Part shown: piece by piece, positions 10,075 to 18,760 of the stretch
Layout of the letters: each line of letters starts with the position of its first letter
Numbering within the stretch: the stretch's first letter is position 1
Assembly: GCA_020558355.1 (NCBI GenBank)
Contig: JAJCKG010000015.1
Coordinates: forward strand, 1 to 57,165
Source of the DNA: a bacterium 210820-DFI.6.37
GTDB taxonomy: Bacteria > Bacillota > Clostridia > Peptostreptococcales > Anaerovoracaceae
Direction of reading: 5' to 3'
DNA length: 57,165 nucleotides
Program-made: the position numbers and the translations under genes
The notes under the pieces: generated by a model
Seen by the model: the letters and a program-made list of their open reading frames with translations, nothing else
What the model was told of the DNA's origin: nothing
Database searches by the model: none

Positions 10075-11258
10075 TCTTTTTCCTCCAATACTGCGATCCC
10101 CGGCAGTACCTTTCCCTCCAGGAATTCCAGAGAAGCGCCGCCGCCTGTAGAAATATGTGTCATTTTATCCGCGTATCCAAACTGCTCTACCGCTGCCGCC
10201 GAGTCGCCGCCGCCAATAATGGTTGCCGCGTCGCTTTCCGCGAGAGCCGCTCCAACCTGCTTTGTCCCTTCCGCGAAGTTCGGCATTTCAAACACGCCCA
10301 TAGGTCCGTTCCATACCACCGTCTTCGCTTTGGAAAGCTCCCCGCGAATCCGCTCAATGGTCTTCGGTCCAATGTCCATTCCCATACGGTCCGCCGGAAT
10401 TTCCGTTCTTTCACAGGTAAGCTTTTCGCTGTTATTGTCAAATTCCTTCGCGCATACCACATCCGTTGGAAGGATCATATTCACTCCGGCGGCCTCCGCC
10501 TTTTTCAGCAGCTCTCCCGCCAGCTCGATACTTTCCTCATCCAGGATGGATGTCCCGATTTCCAGACCCATGGCTTTAAAGAACGTATAACTCATACCGC
10601 CTCCGATGATCAGAGTATCTACCTTTTTCAGCAGATTTTCAATCACTGGAATCTTATCTCCCACTTTGGCTCCGCCCATAATGGCAACAAATGGACGTTC
10701 CGGATTTTCCAGGGCGTCACCCAGGAATTTGACTTCCTTTTCGATCAGAAAGCCGGAAACAGCAGGCAGATAATCCGCGACTCCCGCCGTAGAGCAGTGC
10801 GCCCGGTGAGCGGTTCCAAAAGCGTCGTTTACAAACAGGTCTCCCAGCTGAGCCAGCTCCTTCGCGAAGCCTGCTTCATTTTTCGTCTCTTCCCCCCGGA
10901 AGCGGACATTCTCCAGAAGCATAACCTGACCGTCCTTCAGTGACGCGGCCGTGTCAATCACCTGCTGGTTTACCACTTCCGGCACGCTGCTGAAGATCAC
11001 TTCCTGGCCCAGCAGCTCCGCCAGCCGTTCCGCTACCGGCTTCAGCGTATATTCCATCTTGGCCTCGCCTTTCGGTCTTCCCATATGGGACATGAGAATC
11101 ACTCTCGCCCCGTTCTCTATCAGATATTTAATGGTAGGAAGCGCGGAAGTGATACGAATATCGTCCGTGATCTTCCCATCCTGCATGGGCACATTGAAAT
11201 CACAGCGCACTAACGCTTTCTTTCCTTTTACTTCAATATCTCTTACTGTCTTTTTCAT
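10071..11258 (-). CDS. pgk: Phosphoglycerate kinase
   Basis: The 395-residue kinase transfers phosphate from 1,3-bisphosphoglycerate to ADP. The N-terminal domain begins with [16 protein letters not shown] and carries SHMGRPKG; the C-terminal nucleotide domain carries GGAKVGDKI and the glycine-rich [13 protein letters not shown] near the end. Length is typical. It lies about 130 bases downstream of gap, separated by a hairpin (11334-11365), and overlaps tpiA by four bases. Confidence 0.97.
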   Translation of the reverse strand: MKKTVRDIEVKGKKALVRCDFNVPMQDGKITDDIRITSALPTIKYLIENGARVILMSHMGRPKGEAKMEYTLKPVAERLAELLGQEVIFSSVPEVVNQQVIDTAASLKDGQVMLLENVRFRGEETKNEAGFAKELAQLGDLFVNDAFGTAHRAHCSTAGVADYLPAVSGFLIEKEVKFLGDALENPERPFVAIMGGAKVGDKIPVIENLLKKVDTLIIGGGMSYTFFKAMGLEIGTSILDEESIELAGELLKKAEAAGVNMILPTDVVCAKEFDNNSEKLTCERTEIPADRMGMDIGPKTIERIRGELSKAKTVVWNGPMGVFEMPNFAEGTKQVGAALAESDAATIIGGGDSAAAVEQFGYADKMTHISTGGGASLEFLEGKVLPGIAVLEEKE

Positions 11259-11333
11259 TCTTTTCTCCCTTATTCAATTTCACAATTTTCCGCCGCGGCC
11301 CGAAGACGCGTTTTGTCCCCGGCAGTCAGCCTG

Positions 11334-11365
11334 AAAAAGGGACAGCCGATCTTGCATCGGCTGTC
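11334..11365 (-). terminator. Intercistronic hairpin between gap and pgk
   Basis: GACAGCCGAT and ATCGGCTGTC form a perfect 10-bp stem with a five-base loop. On the minus strand it is followed by CCCTTTTTC, so it resembles an intrinsic terminator inside the operon. Likely a partial terminator or RNA-processing boundary giving more gap than pgk message. Confidence 0.6.
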
Positions 11366-11388
11366 TGCTGCCAGAAATCCCGGTCCGC

Positions 11389-12405
11389 TTATTTATTATC
11401 GACACTGTACATGTGTTTTATAAGTGAAAGAACTTTGCTGGAGTAACCATATTCATTGTCATAGAACGCAATCAGCTTGAAGAACTTGTCATTCAGCTGG
11501 ATCCCTTCTCTCGCGTCAAAGATGGAGGTGTGCGCGTCACCGATAAAGTCGCTGGATACAACTTCGTCATCCACATATTCAATAACGCCTTTCATTCTGC
11601 CTTCGGAAGCTTCTTTAATCTTCGCGCAGATCGCTTCATAGGAAGCGGATTTCTTCGTCTGGATGTTCAGGTCCACAACGGAAACATCCGCGGTCGGAAC
11701 CCGGTAGGAGATGCCGGTCATTTTTCCAACCAGAGAAGGAATAACAAGGCCTACGGCCTTTGCCGCGCCTGTTGTGGAAGGAATAATGTTGCCGAAAACA
11801 GAGCGTCCTGTTCTCCAGTCCTTCAGAGAACGGGCGTCAACAACCTTCTGTTTTGCTGTTGCCGAGTGGATCGTGGACATAAGTCCCTGCTCGATTCCCC
11901 AGTTGTCTTCAATGACCTTTGCCAGCGGCGCCAGACAGTTGGTGGTACAGGAAGCGTTGGAAACGATATCCATTTCCGGCTTGTAGGTTTCATGATTTAC
12001 TCCCATAACAAATGTAGGAGTTGTCTTGTCCTTCGCCGGAGCTGTAATAACTACTTTTTTCGCTCCCCGGTTGATATGTACCATCGCCTTTTCCGTCGTA
12101 TTGTAGGCTCCGGTTCCTTCTACGATATATTCCGCTCCGCATTCGCTCCAAGGGATATTGGCGGCGTCGCTTTCGCTGTATACAGGAATTTTTTTACCGT
12201 CGATAATGATCCCTTCATCATAAACGCCCAGTTCCTTTGGAAAGCGTCCAAAGATCGTGTCGTATTTCAGCATATACACCATGTAATCCTTATCCGCGTT
12301 ACGCACATTGATTCCGCAGATGTCAATGTCCTTATCATCCATAGCCGCGCGGATCACAACTCTTGAGATACGCCCAAAACCACTAATACCGACTTTAATT
12401 GCCAT
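11389..12405 (-). CDS. gap: Glyceraldehyde-3-phosphate dehydrogenase with an unusual coenzyme loop
   Basis: The 338-residue product oxidises glyceraldehyde 3-phosphate to 1,3-bisphosphoglycerate. The catalytic cysteine is in SNASCTTNCLAPLAK, followed by the normal HSATAKQKVVDA and YDNEYGYS segments. Two departures are seen in the coenzyme site. The dinucleotide loop reads GFGRISR (residues 9-15) instead of GFGRIGR. The end of the second strand reads INVRNADKD (32-40), where NAD-specific enzymes have an aspartate (INDL or VNDP). The arginine there could allow NADP. Such INxRxAD forms may be a lineage trait in Clostridia. It is the first glycolytic gene, 75 bases after rpoN, with a strong GAGGAGG site. 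Confidence 0.93.
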   Translation of the reverse strand: MAIKVGISGFGRISRVVIRAAMDDKDIDICGINVRNADKDYMVYMLKYDTIFGRFPKELGVYDEGIIIDGKKIPVYSESDAANIPWSECGAEYIVEGTGAYNTTEKAMVHINRGAKKVVITAPAKDKTTPTFVMGVNHETYKPEMDIVSNASCTTNCLAPLAKVIEDNWGIEQGLMSTIHSATAKQKVVDARSLKDWRTGRSVFGNIIPSTTGAAKAVGLVIPSLVGKMTGISYRVPTADVSVVDLNIQTKKSASYEAICAKIKEASEGRMKGVIEYVDDEVVSSDFIGDAHTSIFDAREGIQLNDKFFKLIAFYDNEYGYSSKVLSLIKHMYSVDNK

Positions 12406-12480
12406 TTCATAATCCTCCTCGATTAATATATATTGCTAAATTTAATTGATAACTGTTTTAACATTCCTTCACGCCATTTT

Positions 12481-13923
12481 CTAATAGCGTCTCCTCTTGG
12501 ATGAAGACAGGATATTCATTTCATCTCTGTACTTCGCGACAGTCCGTCTCGAAATATCGATTCCCTTTTCCTTCAGCATTTTCACCATATCCTGATCGCT
12601 GTAAGGAGATTTCGGGTCCTCGCTGTCGATGATTTCTTTGATAAAGCTCTTGATGCTCTTGGAAGAGATTCCTTCTCCGCCTTGTCCTCCCGCGACTCCG
12701 CCTGAGAAGAAATACTTGATTTCAAACACACCCATTGGGCTTTGCAGGTATTTTCCATTGATGGAGCGGCTCACTGTAGACTCATGTATCCCCACCTCTT
12801 CGGCAATCTGCTTTAATGTAAGGGTTTTCAGATATTTGCTTCCCTTATCGAAAAATTCCTTCTGATATTTGACCACCGCCTGTACTACATTGTAAATCGT
12901 CTGCTTTCGCTGGTCAATACTCTTAATGAGCCAGACCGCGGAGTTGAGCCGGTCGGTCAGGTATTTGGAAAGGTTGGAGTCCTTTTCCGCTTCTCCCAGC
13001 AGCTTTTCATAGTAGGAGCTGACCATCAGATGAGGGGTACTGCTGTCATTGACTGTAACGACATAATCATCGTCCACCCGTTCCACCAGAACATCCGGTA
13101 CGATGTACCTGGTGTCTGTCTGAGAGGCAAACTGCCGTCCCGGCTTTGGTTCCAGGCTCTTAATCATATCCGCCATCTCCTGTACTTCTTTGACAGTAAG
13201 CCCCATGGCCTTTGAAATTGCCCCCAGCCTGTTGGCTGCCAAATCCTCCAGATGATCCCGCAGCACAGTTTCATAACGCTCATCCAAAAGGCCTTTATGG
13301 TCCAGCTGAATCATAAGGCACTCCCTAAGATCCCGCGCGCCCACGCCGGAAGGGTCAAACGTATGGATAATATCCAGCACTTCTTCAATTTTATCCTCCG
13401 GAGCGCCGGTAGCTCTGGCAATCTCCTCCACAGTAAGGGTCATATATCCGTTTTCATCTAAGGACTCAATAATATATCTTCCCACATTCCTGCACCCTTT
13501 TTTATGGGACGCGAACTGCAGCTGAAACATCAGATGCTCCGGAAGGGTCACATCCGAGGTCGTGTACTGTTCATAGGAGTTTTCTTTTTCATCCGGGTCT
13601 TTATATTCCCACTGCCGATAGCTGATATCATCATACTGGCGTTCTTTCAAATATTCTCTCCAGTCAATATCGCTGTCAGAATTTCCCTGCTCAGCGGCGG
13701 AAGATTCTCCCTCGGCGCCCGGCTCGGCATCGGACTGCCGCGTTTCAGCCGCAGCCGGCGCCCCCTGCTCCAGTACCGGGTTCGTGAGCAGCTGATCCTG
13801 TACATAAGAATCCAGTTCCTGGGTATTAAACTGCAGGATCTGGATCGCCTGGATCAGTTCCGGAGTCATTACCAGTTTCTGAGTCTGTTCAATTGTCAAA
13901 TCATATCCAAGTCGCATACTCAT
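12481..13923 (-). CDS. rpoN: RNA polymerase sigma-54 factor
   Basis: The 480-residue sigma factor has all three regions. The glutamine- and leucine-rich region I begins at the N-terminus (LGYDLTIEQTQKLVMTPELI). An acidic linker covers about residues 55-95. The core-binding domain and a helix-turn-helix (TLKQIAEEVGIHESTVSR) follow. The C-terminal RpoN box ISRRTVAKYRDEM recognises the -24 element. It recruits RNA polymerase to promoters that need an AAA+ activator; none is encoded in this window. Location just upstream of the gap operon matches other Clostridia, where cggR stands between them. Here cggR is missing. The ATG start follows GAGGTG closely. Confidence 0.94.
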   Translation of the reverse strand: MSMRLGYDLTIEQTQKLVMTPELIQAIQILQFNTQELDSYVQDQLLTNPVLEQGAPAAAETRQSDAEPGAEGESSAAEQGNSDSDIDWREYLKERQYDDISYRQWEYKDPDEKENSYEQYTTSDVTLPEHLMFQLQFASHKKGCRNVGRYIIESLDENGYMTLTVEEIARATGAPEDKIEEVLDIIHTFDPSGVGARDLRECLMIQLDHKGLLDERYETVLRDHLEDLAANRLGAISKAMGLTVKEVQEMADMIKSLEPKPGRQFASQTDTRYIVPDVLVERVDDDYVVTVNDSSTPHLMVSSYYEKLLGEAEKDSNLSKYLTDRLNSAVWLIKSIDQRKQTIYNVVQAVVKYQKEFFDKGSKYLKTLTLKQIAEEVGIHESTVSRSINGKYLQSPMGVFEIKYFFSGGVAGGQGGEGISSKSIKSFIKEIIDSEDPKSPYSDQDMVKMLKEKGIDISRRTVAKYRDEMNILSSSKRRRY

Positions 13924-13996
13924 GTCACACCTCGAAAATCCTCTTCTTTTCGCAAACGCTTCCTCAATAACAGTACTGTACTACTCATACATATTT

Positions 13997-14002
13997 ATTA
14001 TA
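13997..14002 (-). promoter_or_regulatory. Possible -10 box of rpoN
   Basis: A perfect TATAAT on the minus strand lies about 75 bases before the rpoN start. The matching -35 (TAGAAA, spacing 16) is weak, so this is a tentative promoter. Confidence 0.4.
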
Positions 14003-14030
14003 TCATAAATCCGCATTTTTTCTAGGAATT

Positions 14031-14501
14031 TTATTTTAAATCCGGAAAGTCCAGCTGCCGCAGAGCTTCAAATAAAATGATGTTGGCCGAGTTTGAAAGG
14101 TTGAAGGACCGAAGCCGGGTCTCCCTGCTCATAGGAATCCGGATGGCCTGCTTTTCACGCTCCGCGATAAACGCTCTCGGAAGTCCCGCGGTTTCCTTGC
14201 CAAACAGGATCATATCCTCATCCTGAAAGGCAACCTCCGTATAAAGCCTTCCTCCCTTTGTTGTGGCAAGATACAGATTTCGGTCTTTATATTCATCTAA
14301 AAAGGCCCCTAGGCTTTCATGGACTTTCAGCTTTACATAGGGCCAGTAATCCAGCCCGGCCCGTTTCAAACTTTTATCATCTATGGAAAAGCCCAGCGGT
14401 TTCACCAAGTGGAGCACACTGCCGGTGGCCGCGCAGGTCCTTGCTATATTTCCCGTATTGGGCGGTATTTCCGGTTCTACTAAAACAATATGGATCGCCA
14501 T
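14031..14501 (-). CDS. trmL: tRNA (cytidine/uridine-34 2'-O)-methyltransferase
   Basis: The 156-residue protein is a SPOUT-class methyltransferase of the TrmL/YibK type, which uses S-adenosylmethionine to methylate the ribose of the wobble base in tRNA-Leu. Motifs seen: the N-terminal VLVEPEIPPNTGNIARTCA, the knot segment FGKETAGLP with IRIPM, and RSFNLSNSANIILFEALRQ at the C-terminus. Length fits the family exactly. GGAGGTG precedes the ATG. A TTGACT with a weak -10 lies just upstream, so it is probably monocistronic and diverges from the homoserine dehydrogenase gene. Confidence 0.92.
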   Translation of the reverse strand: MAIHIVLVEPEIPPNTGNIARTCAATGSVLHLVKPLGFSIDDKSLKRAGLDYWPYVKLKVHESLGAFLDEYKDRNLYLATTKGGRLYTEVAFQDEDMILFGKETAGLPRAFIAEREKQAIRIPMSRETRLRSFNLSNSANIILFEALRQLDFPDLK

Positions 14502-14594
14502 ACTCGCACCTCCTCTTCAGACTCTTCCATTTTGCCACTCACGCAAAAAAAGTCAATGGGTTTTAGCGCAAAGTTAAAAATTTGAAAATTATTA

Positions 14595-14623
14595 AAGACA
14601 AATGGCGCATTTTGTTATATAAT
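14595..14623 (+). promoter_or_regulatory. Putative promoter of the homoserine dehydrogenase gene
   Basis: A perfect TATAAT (14618-14623) is preceded at 17 bases by AAGACA (14595-14600), which shares four positions with TTGACA. It lies 45 bases before the start codon in AT-rich DNA. Confidence 0.55.
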
Positions 14624-14667
14624 TTTTTAATCAGTGCTTTTATATAGATCGTAGGAGGTATAGCTGA

Positions 14668-15642
14668 ATGAAAACAGTAAAGGTTGGTCTGCTGGGCCTG
14701 GGAAATATTGGCACCGGCACTTATAAAACCTTAGAAATGAATAAAGAGCAAATCCAGGCCGCGGCTGGCCGCGGCATTGAGATCACAAAGATCCTTGAAC
14801 GCGATACACAGCGCGAGCGCGATATCACCGTTACTCCGGACCAGTTTACACAGGACCCGGACTCTATCTTCAAGGATCCTGAGATCGACATCGTTATCGA
14901 ACTGCTTGGCGGTATTGAACCGGCTTCTTCCTTCATGCTTTCCGCCATGGAAAACGGCAAGCATGTAGTAACGGCTAATAAAGCCGCGGTAGCCGCTAAT
15001 TTTGACAGGCTGATGGAAACGGCCCGGGCAAACAATGTGGAATTTCGTTTTGAAGCCAGTGTGGGCGGCGGAATCCCCATTCTCAACGCCATTACAACGG
15101 TGCTCCGTTCTAACCAGTTTGAAGAAATCCTCGGTATCCTCAACGGAACCACCAACTATATCCTGACGCAGATGACAGAATTCGGGCTTCGGTATGAAGA
15201 CGTTCTGAAAAAAGCTCAGGAAAAAGGCTTCGCGGAGGCGGATCCTACTGCTGATGTGGAGGGAATCGATGTTGCCAACAAGCTTTCGATCCTTATGGCT
15301 CTCGCCTTTGGCAAATATGTGGCTCCGGAAGATATTCCAACTACAGGAATTACCAATATAACCAGAAAGGACATTACCAACGCCGCGGTAAACGGCTGTA
15401 AGATCAAGCTGATCGCTTCCGCCCGTCTGGTAGACGGCAAGCTGGAATACAGCGTAAAGCCTACTGAGATCCCAAATTCCCATCCGCTGGCGTCCATCAG
15501 CAATGAATTCAACGCTGTCTTTGTTAAGGGAAACGCGGTGGACGAGCTGATGTTCTATGGAAAGGGAGCCGGCCCGCTGCCTACCGGCAGCGCTGTAATG
15601 GGCGATGTTCTTGAAATTGCAAAATTATGCGGGAGGAAATAG
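14668..15642 (+). CDS. hom: Homoserine dehydrogenase lacking the ACT domain
   Basis: The 324-residue enzyme reduces aspartate semialdehyde to homoserine, on the way to threonine and methionine. The nucleotide loop is [14 protein letters not shown], the active-site lysine lies in [11 protein letters not shown], and substrate-binding signatures [11 protein letters not shown] and [18 protein letters not shown] are intact. The catalytic domain ends normally with [20 protein letters not shown] and the protein stops seven residues later. Most bacterial monofunctional enzymes (about 400-430 residues) carry a C-terminal ACT domain for threonine feedback, which is missing here. No frameshift is evident: the stop is followed at once by an AGGAGG-led start of the next gene. 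Confidence 0.92.
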   Translation: MKTVKVGLLGLGNIGTGTYKTLEMNKEQIQAAAGRGIEITKILERDTQRERDITVTPDQFTQDPDSIFKDPEIDIVIELLGGIEPASSFMLSAMENGKHVVTANKAAVAANFDRLMETARANNVEFRFEASVGGGIPILNAITTVLRSNQFEEILGILNGTTNYILTQMTEFGLRYEDVLKKAQEKGFAEADPTADVEGIDVANKLSILMALAFGKYVAPEDIPTTGITNITRKDITNAAVNGCKIKLIASARLVDGKLEYSVKPTEIPNSHPLASISNEFNAVFVKGNAVDELMFYGKGAGPLPTGSAVMGDVLEIAKLCGRK

Positions 15643-15646
15643 ACAA

Positions 15647-16147
15647 ATGACTTTATTCGAACAATGGCGCGATTTGATCGAAAATCAGACAGACGAAACA
15701 TTCCGTGATTTCTGGACCGAATACAGCGGCGCCGAAACAAAGATTTACAGCGATATACTAGGCAGCCCTGACCAAAAGCCTTCCGGCACGTTAGGGGAAC
15801 TGGCCGAAAAGTATGATGTCCGCCCGGTTATCTTTATGGGTTTTCTGGATGGGATCAACAGCAGCCTGCGTCAGGAAGACATGGACGCGTTTGAAGGCTT
15901 TGACGAAAGCTCCCAAATCGAACTGGATATCGATCTGGAAAAGCTGTATTACAATATGCTTGCCGCGGACGCGGATTATCTGTACACGCTGCCTCAGTGG
16001 GACAAGATCCTGACAGAAGAAAAACGAGCGGAAATTACAAAAGCCTATAAAAAGTCCAAGACTGTGGTAAAGGGCCAGAAAATTGGGCGTAACGACCCGT
16101 GTCCATGCGGAAGCGGGAAAAAATATAAGAAGTGCTGCGGCAGATAA
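15647..16147 (+). CDS. SEC-C motif protein of unknown function
   Basis: The 166-residue protein has a helical body of unknown family and ends in a classic SEC-C zinc-binding motif, [17 protein letters not shown], also found at the C-terminus of SecA. The rest ([10 protein letters not shown]..., [11 protein letters not shown], a long acidic stretch) is like other small clostridial SEC-C proteins, with no known activity. The start was placed at 15647 because GGGAGG lies ten bases before it; the reading frame is open further upstream but runs into hom. It sits four bases after hom and is probably co-transcribed with it. A strong terminator follows. Confidence 0.8.
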   Translation: MTLFEQWRDLIENQTDETFRDFWTEYSGAETKIYSDILGSPDQKPSGTLGELAEKYDVRPVIFMGFLDGINSSLRQEDMDAFEGFDESSQIELDIDLEKLYYNMLAADADYLYTLPQWDKILTEEKRAEITKAYKKSKTVVKGQKIGRNDPCPCGSGKKYKKCCGR

Positions 16148-16165
16148 CAAAATTCCTGCCGTCTG

Positions 16166-16207
16166 AAAAGACCCCTGTTGACGCGGCGCTCGCAGGGGTC
16201 TTTTTTA
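16166..16207. terminator. Bidirectional terminator
   Basis: AAAAGACCCCTG pairs with CAGGGGTCTTTT, giving A-run and T-run on both sides. It ends the hom operon on the plus strand and nth on the minus strand. Confidence 0.85.
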
Positions 16208-16267
16208 TACCTGATTTTGTCTCTCAGCGCTCAGACGATCCTCGTCTTCATGGCGCCTCGGGCAGCT

Positions 16268-16900
16268 TTACAGCCCGGCTTTCTCGCATATGTAACCGAT
16301 TACACAATTTTCACAGTCCGGTTTTCTGGCGTGACAGCAGTTTCTTCCGTGGAAAATAAAACTGTGGTGAGCCCGCGACCAGCGCTCTTCAGGCAGAGTT
16401 TCCATCAGGGCCAGCTCTGTTTTCAAAACATCCTTTTCTTTTACCAGTCCAATCCTGTTTGTCACCCGGAACACATGGGTATCCACAGCAATCCTCTGAT
16501 GCCCGAAACCCACTGCAAGAACTACGTTAGCCGTCTTTCTTCCAACGCCGGGAAGCTCGATAAGCCGGTCATAATCTTCCGGTACCTGTCCATCATATTT
16601 TTCTACCAATATATCAGACAGCGCCAGAATGTTTTTCGATTTTGTTTTGTACATACCGATCCGCTTTATCATCTGTTCTACCTGGGCCTGATCCGCCTGG
16701 GCCAGAGAGCGCGCGTCCGGATACGCTTCAAAAAGTTTTTTTGTCACTACATTTACACTTTTATCCGTAGTCTGCGCCGATAAAACAACAGCTACAAGAA
16801 GCTGAAAAACACTTTCGTGACGCAATGCGCAGTCAGCGTCTGGATATTGAAATTCCAACTTGTCCAGGATTTCATTCACTTGCGTTTCGCTAAAATTCAT
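16268..16900 (-). CDS. nth: Endonuclease III
   Basis: The 210-residue base-excision repair glycosylase/AP lyase acts on oxidised pyrimidines. The helix-hairpin-helix LPGVGRKTANVV carries the catalytic lysine, and the catalytic aspartate is in AVDTHVFRV. The C-terminal iron-sulphur motif is complete: Cx6Cx2Cx5C in CHARKPDCENCVIGYIC. Start at 16900 is supported by GGAGG five bases upstream; an in-frame start 45 bases further out lacks a ribosome site. It diverges from the NCS1 permease gene. Confidence 0.95.
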   Translation of the reverse strand: MNFSETQVNEILDKLEFQYPDADCALRHESVFQLLVAVVLSAQTTDKSVNVVTKKLFEAYPDARSLAQADQAQVEQMIKRIGMYKTKSKNILALSDILVEKYDGQVPEDYDRLIELPGVGRKTANVVLAVGFGHQRIAVDTHVFRVTNRIGLVKEKDVLKTELALMETLPEERWSRAHHSFIFHGRNCCHARKPDCENCVIGYICEKAGL

Positions 16901-17001
16901 ACGATTCCTCCTACCAGATTCGACACCATTATACATGGATTGCATATTGTTTACAACCCCGAAAAATCGTCCGATTTTTCTTAATTTTTTAAAAAAACTA
17001 G

Positions 17002-17029
17002 TTACATTTCAGAAAATTTATAGTATAAT
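17002..17029 (+). promoter_or_regulatory. Promoter of the permease-hydantoinase pair
   Basis: TTACAT (17002-17007) and a perfect TATAAT (17024-17029) with 16-base spacing, about 50 bases before the start codon, in AT-rich DNA. Confidence 0.6.
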
Positions 17030-17079
17030 GAATTCTGTAATAATTTATTCGTACAATATTTAGTAATGGAGGTGTTTAA

Positions 17080-18660
17080 ATGTCAACGCACACACAAATA
17101 GTTCGAGGTGGACTATATGAATTGACAGATGCGGCAAAGGCTGAACTTTCGTCTTCCAAGTATTACAATGAAGACCTTGCTCCTACATCTGTTTCCCAGA
17201 GAACGTGGACTACCTACAACATTTCGATGCTTTGGGTTGGTATGGCGATCTGTATCCCATCCCTGTCTCTGGCGTCCGGACTGATTGGTATGGGAGTCTC
17301 CCCTTGGTTATCCATCCTGAACGTAGCGCTGGGTAACCTTATTATCCTGATTCCGATCCAGCTCAACTCGCAGATCGGAACCAAGTACGGCATCCCGTTC
17401 CCGCTCTTTGCCAGACTCACCTTTGGAGGAAGAGGCGCGCAGATTCCAGCGATTCTGAGAGCTATCACAGCCTGCGGCTGGACTTCTGTACAGGCTTGGG
17501 TAGGCGGCGGCGCTGTCGCTGCTATAATCGGCTGCTTTGTTCCAAAATTCCTTGACGCCAGCTGGACCATCGGGCTTCCATCCTGGGGAGGAATTCAGGT
17601 AACTTCAGCCGGAACATTTATCGGTTATGTAATTTTTATCATTTTTATCGGATGGGTCGCGTATAAAGGTATGGATCAGATCAAATGGATCCAGAATATC
17701 GGCGGTCCGCTGCTGATCGCGGTTATGATCGCTCTGCTCCTGTGGGCAGCCGCTCACGCGAGCGCCGCGGGCTACTCCTTCGGAGACGTTCTGAACGCAG
17801 GAAACAACGAAGAGTTGATCGCCGGCAACGGTGGTTTCGCTCTGGTTTATCTGGGCGGCCTGATGGGCAACATCGCGTTCTGGGCTACCATGGCTCTGAA
17901 CATCCCTGACTTTTCCAGATACGCAAGATCTCAGAAGGATCAGTTCAGAGGACAGCTCTACGGCATGCCGCTTCCAATGGCGTTCTGCGCGTTCGTAGGC
18001 GCATTCTTCGCAAAAGCGACAGAGCTGGCAGACGGAACTGCTATGTTCGACCCAACTGGAGTTTTCTACTACATTGAAAACAAGATCATCGTATTTATCG
18101 CCGCTCTGGGTGTTGTTGCCGCAACCGTAACGACCTGCGTAGCCGCTAACGTAGTTGCTCCGGCCAACGGTTTCTCCAACGTTAACCCTAAGAAGATCAG
18201 CTACAAGAAAGGTGTTGTTATCACCATCTGTATCGCGTTCTTCATTCTGCAGGCATGGTGGATCTATGGTTCCGGCGGAGCGTACTTCACTTGGATGAAC
18301 GCTTACGGCACAATCCTTGCTCCGATCGCGGCAATCTTTATCGCTGACTACTTCGTATGCAAGAAGCAGAAGATCGAGATCGCGGCGCTGTTCAAGGGAG
18401 AAAACGGAAGATACTGGTATAATGGTGGCTTCAACCAGGCAGCGGTTATCTCCTGGATCGTAGCCTTCATCATTCCGCTGATCGCTTACTTCCCAATCGG
18501 AGGAACCTTCGGAACAATCATCACTTATATCAACTCCGTCAACTACATCTGGTCCTTCGTAGTAGGCTTCGTTGTATATGTACTGCTGATGAAGACAAGC
18601 ATGGCAAAGGATTCTTCCATCTCTGACAAAGATTTCGAAGCCATCGAAAAGACAGCATAA
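17080..18660 (+). CDS. NCS1-family nucleobase/hydantoin:cation symporter
   Basis: The 526-residue membrane protein has about 12 helices and the hallmarks of the NCS1 family (cytosine, allantoin, hydantoin transporters such as Mhp1): the N-terminal NEDLAPTSVSQRTWTTYN segment before helix 1, SLASGLIGMGVSP, IGTKYGIPFPLFARL in the second-helix region, and ACGWTSVQAWVGG. It likely imports a cyclic ureide or pyrimidine with H+ or Na+. The hydantoinase/dihydropyrimidinase gene 100 bases downstream suggests hydantoins or dihydropyrimidines as substrates. That is inference from context. GGAGGTG precedes the ATG. Confidence 0.88.
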   Translation: MSTHTQIVRGGLYELTDAAKAELSSSKYYNEDLAPTSVSQRTWTTYNISMLWVGMAICIPSLSLASGLIGMGVSPWLSILNVALGNLIILIPIQLNSQIGTKYGIPFPLFARLTFGGRGAQIPAILRAITACGWTSVQAWVGGGAVAAIIGCFVPKFLDASWTIGLPSWGGIQVTSAGTFIGYVIFIIFIGWVAYKGMDQIKWIQNIGGPLLIAVMIALLLWAAAHASAAGYSFGDVLNAGNNEELIAGNGGFALVYLGGLMGNIAFWATMALNIPDFSRYARSQKDQFRGQLYGMPLPMAFCAFVGAFFAKATELADGTAMFDPTGVFYYIENKIIVFIAALGVVAATVTTCVAANVVAPANGFSNVNPKKISYKKGVVITICIAFFILQAWWIYGSGGAYFTWMNAYGTILAPIAAIFIADYFVCKKQKIEIAALFKGENGRYWYNGGFNQAAVISWIVAFIIPLIAYFPIGGTFGTIITYINSVNYIWSFVVGFVVYVLLMKTSMAKDSSISDKDFEAIEKTA

Positions 18661-18701
18661 GATTTTGGCTTCATTTATAAACTGTAAGTAAATATTAGTT
18701 G

Positions 18702-18730
18702 TAGGAGCCTTTGACACCCAAAGGCTTCTA
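18702..18730 (+). terminator. Hairpin between permease and hydantoinase genes
   Basis: TAGGAGCCTTTG and CAAAGGCTTCTA form a stem with one mismatch and a five-base loop, followed by only a short pyrimidine run. Probably a leaky terminator or mRNA-stability element that sets the ratio of the two products. Confidence 0.4.
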
Positions 18731-18760
18731 CTCTTATACAAGGTAAAAGGAGGTTGTATT

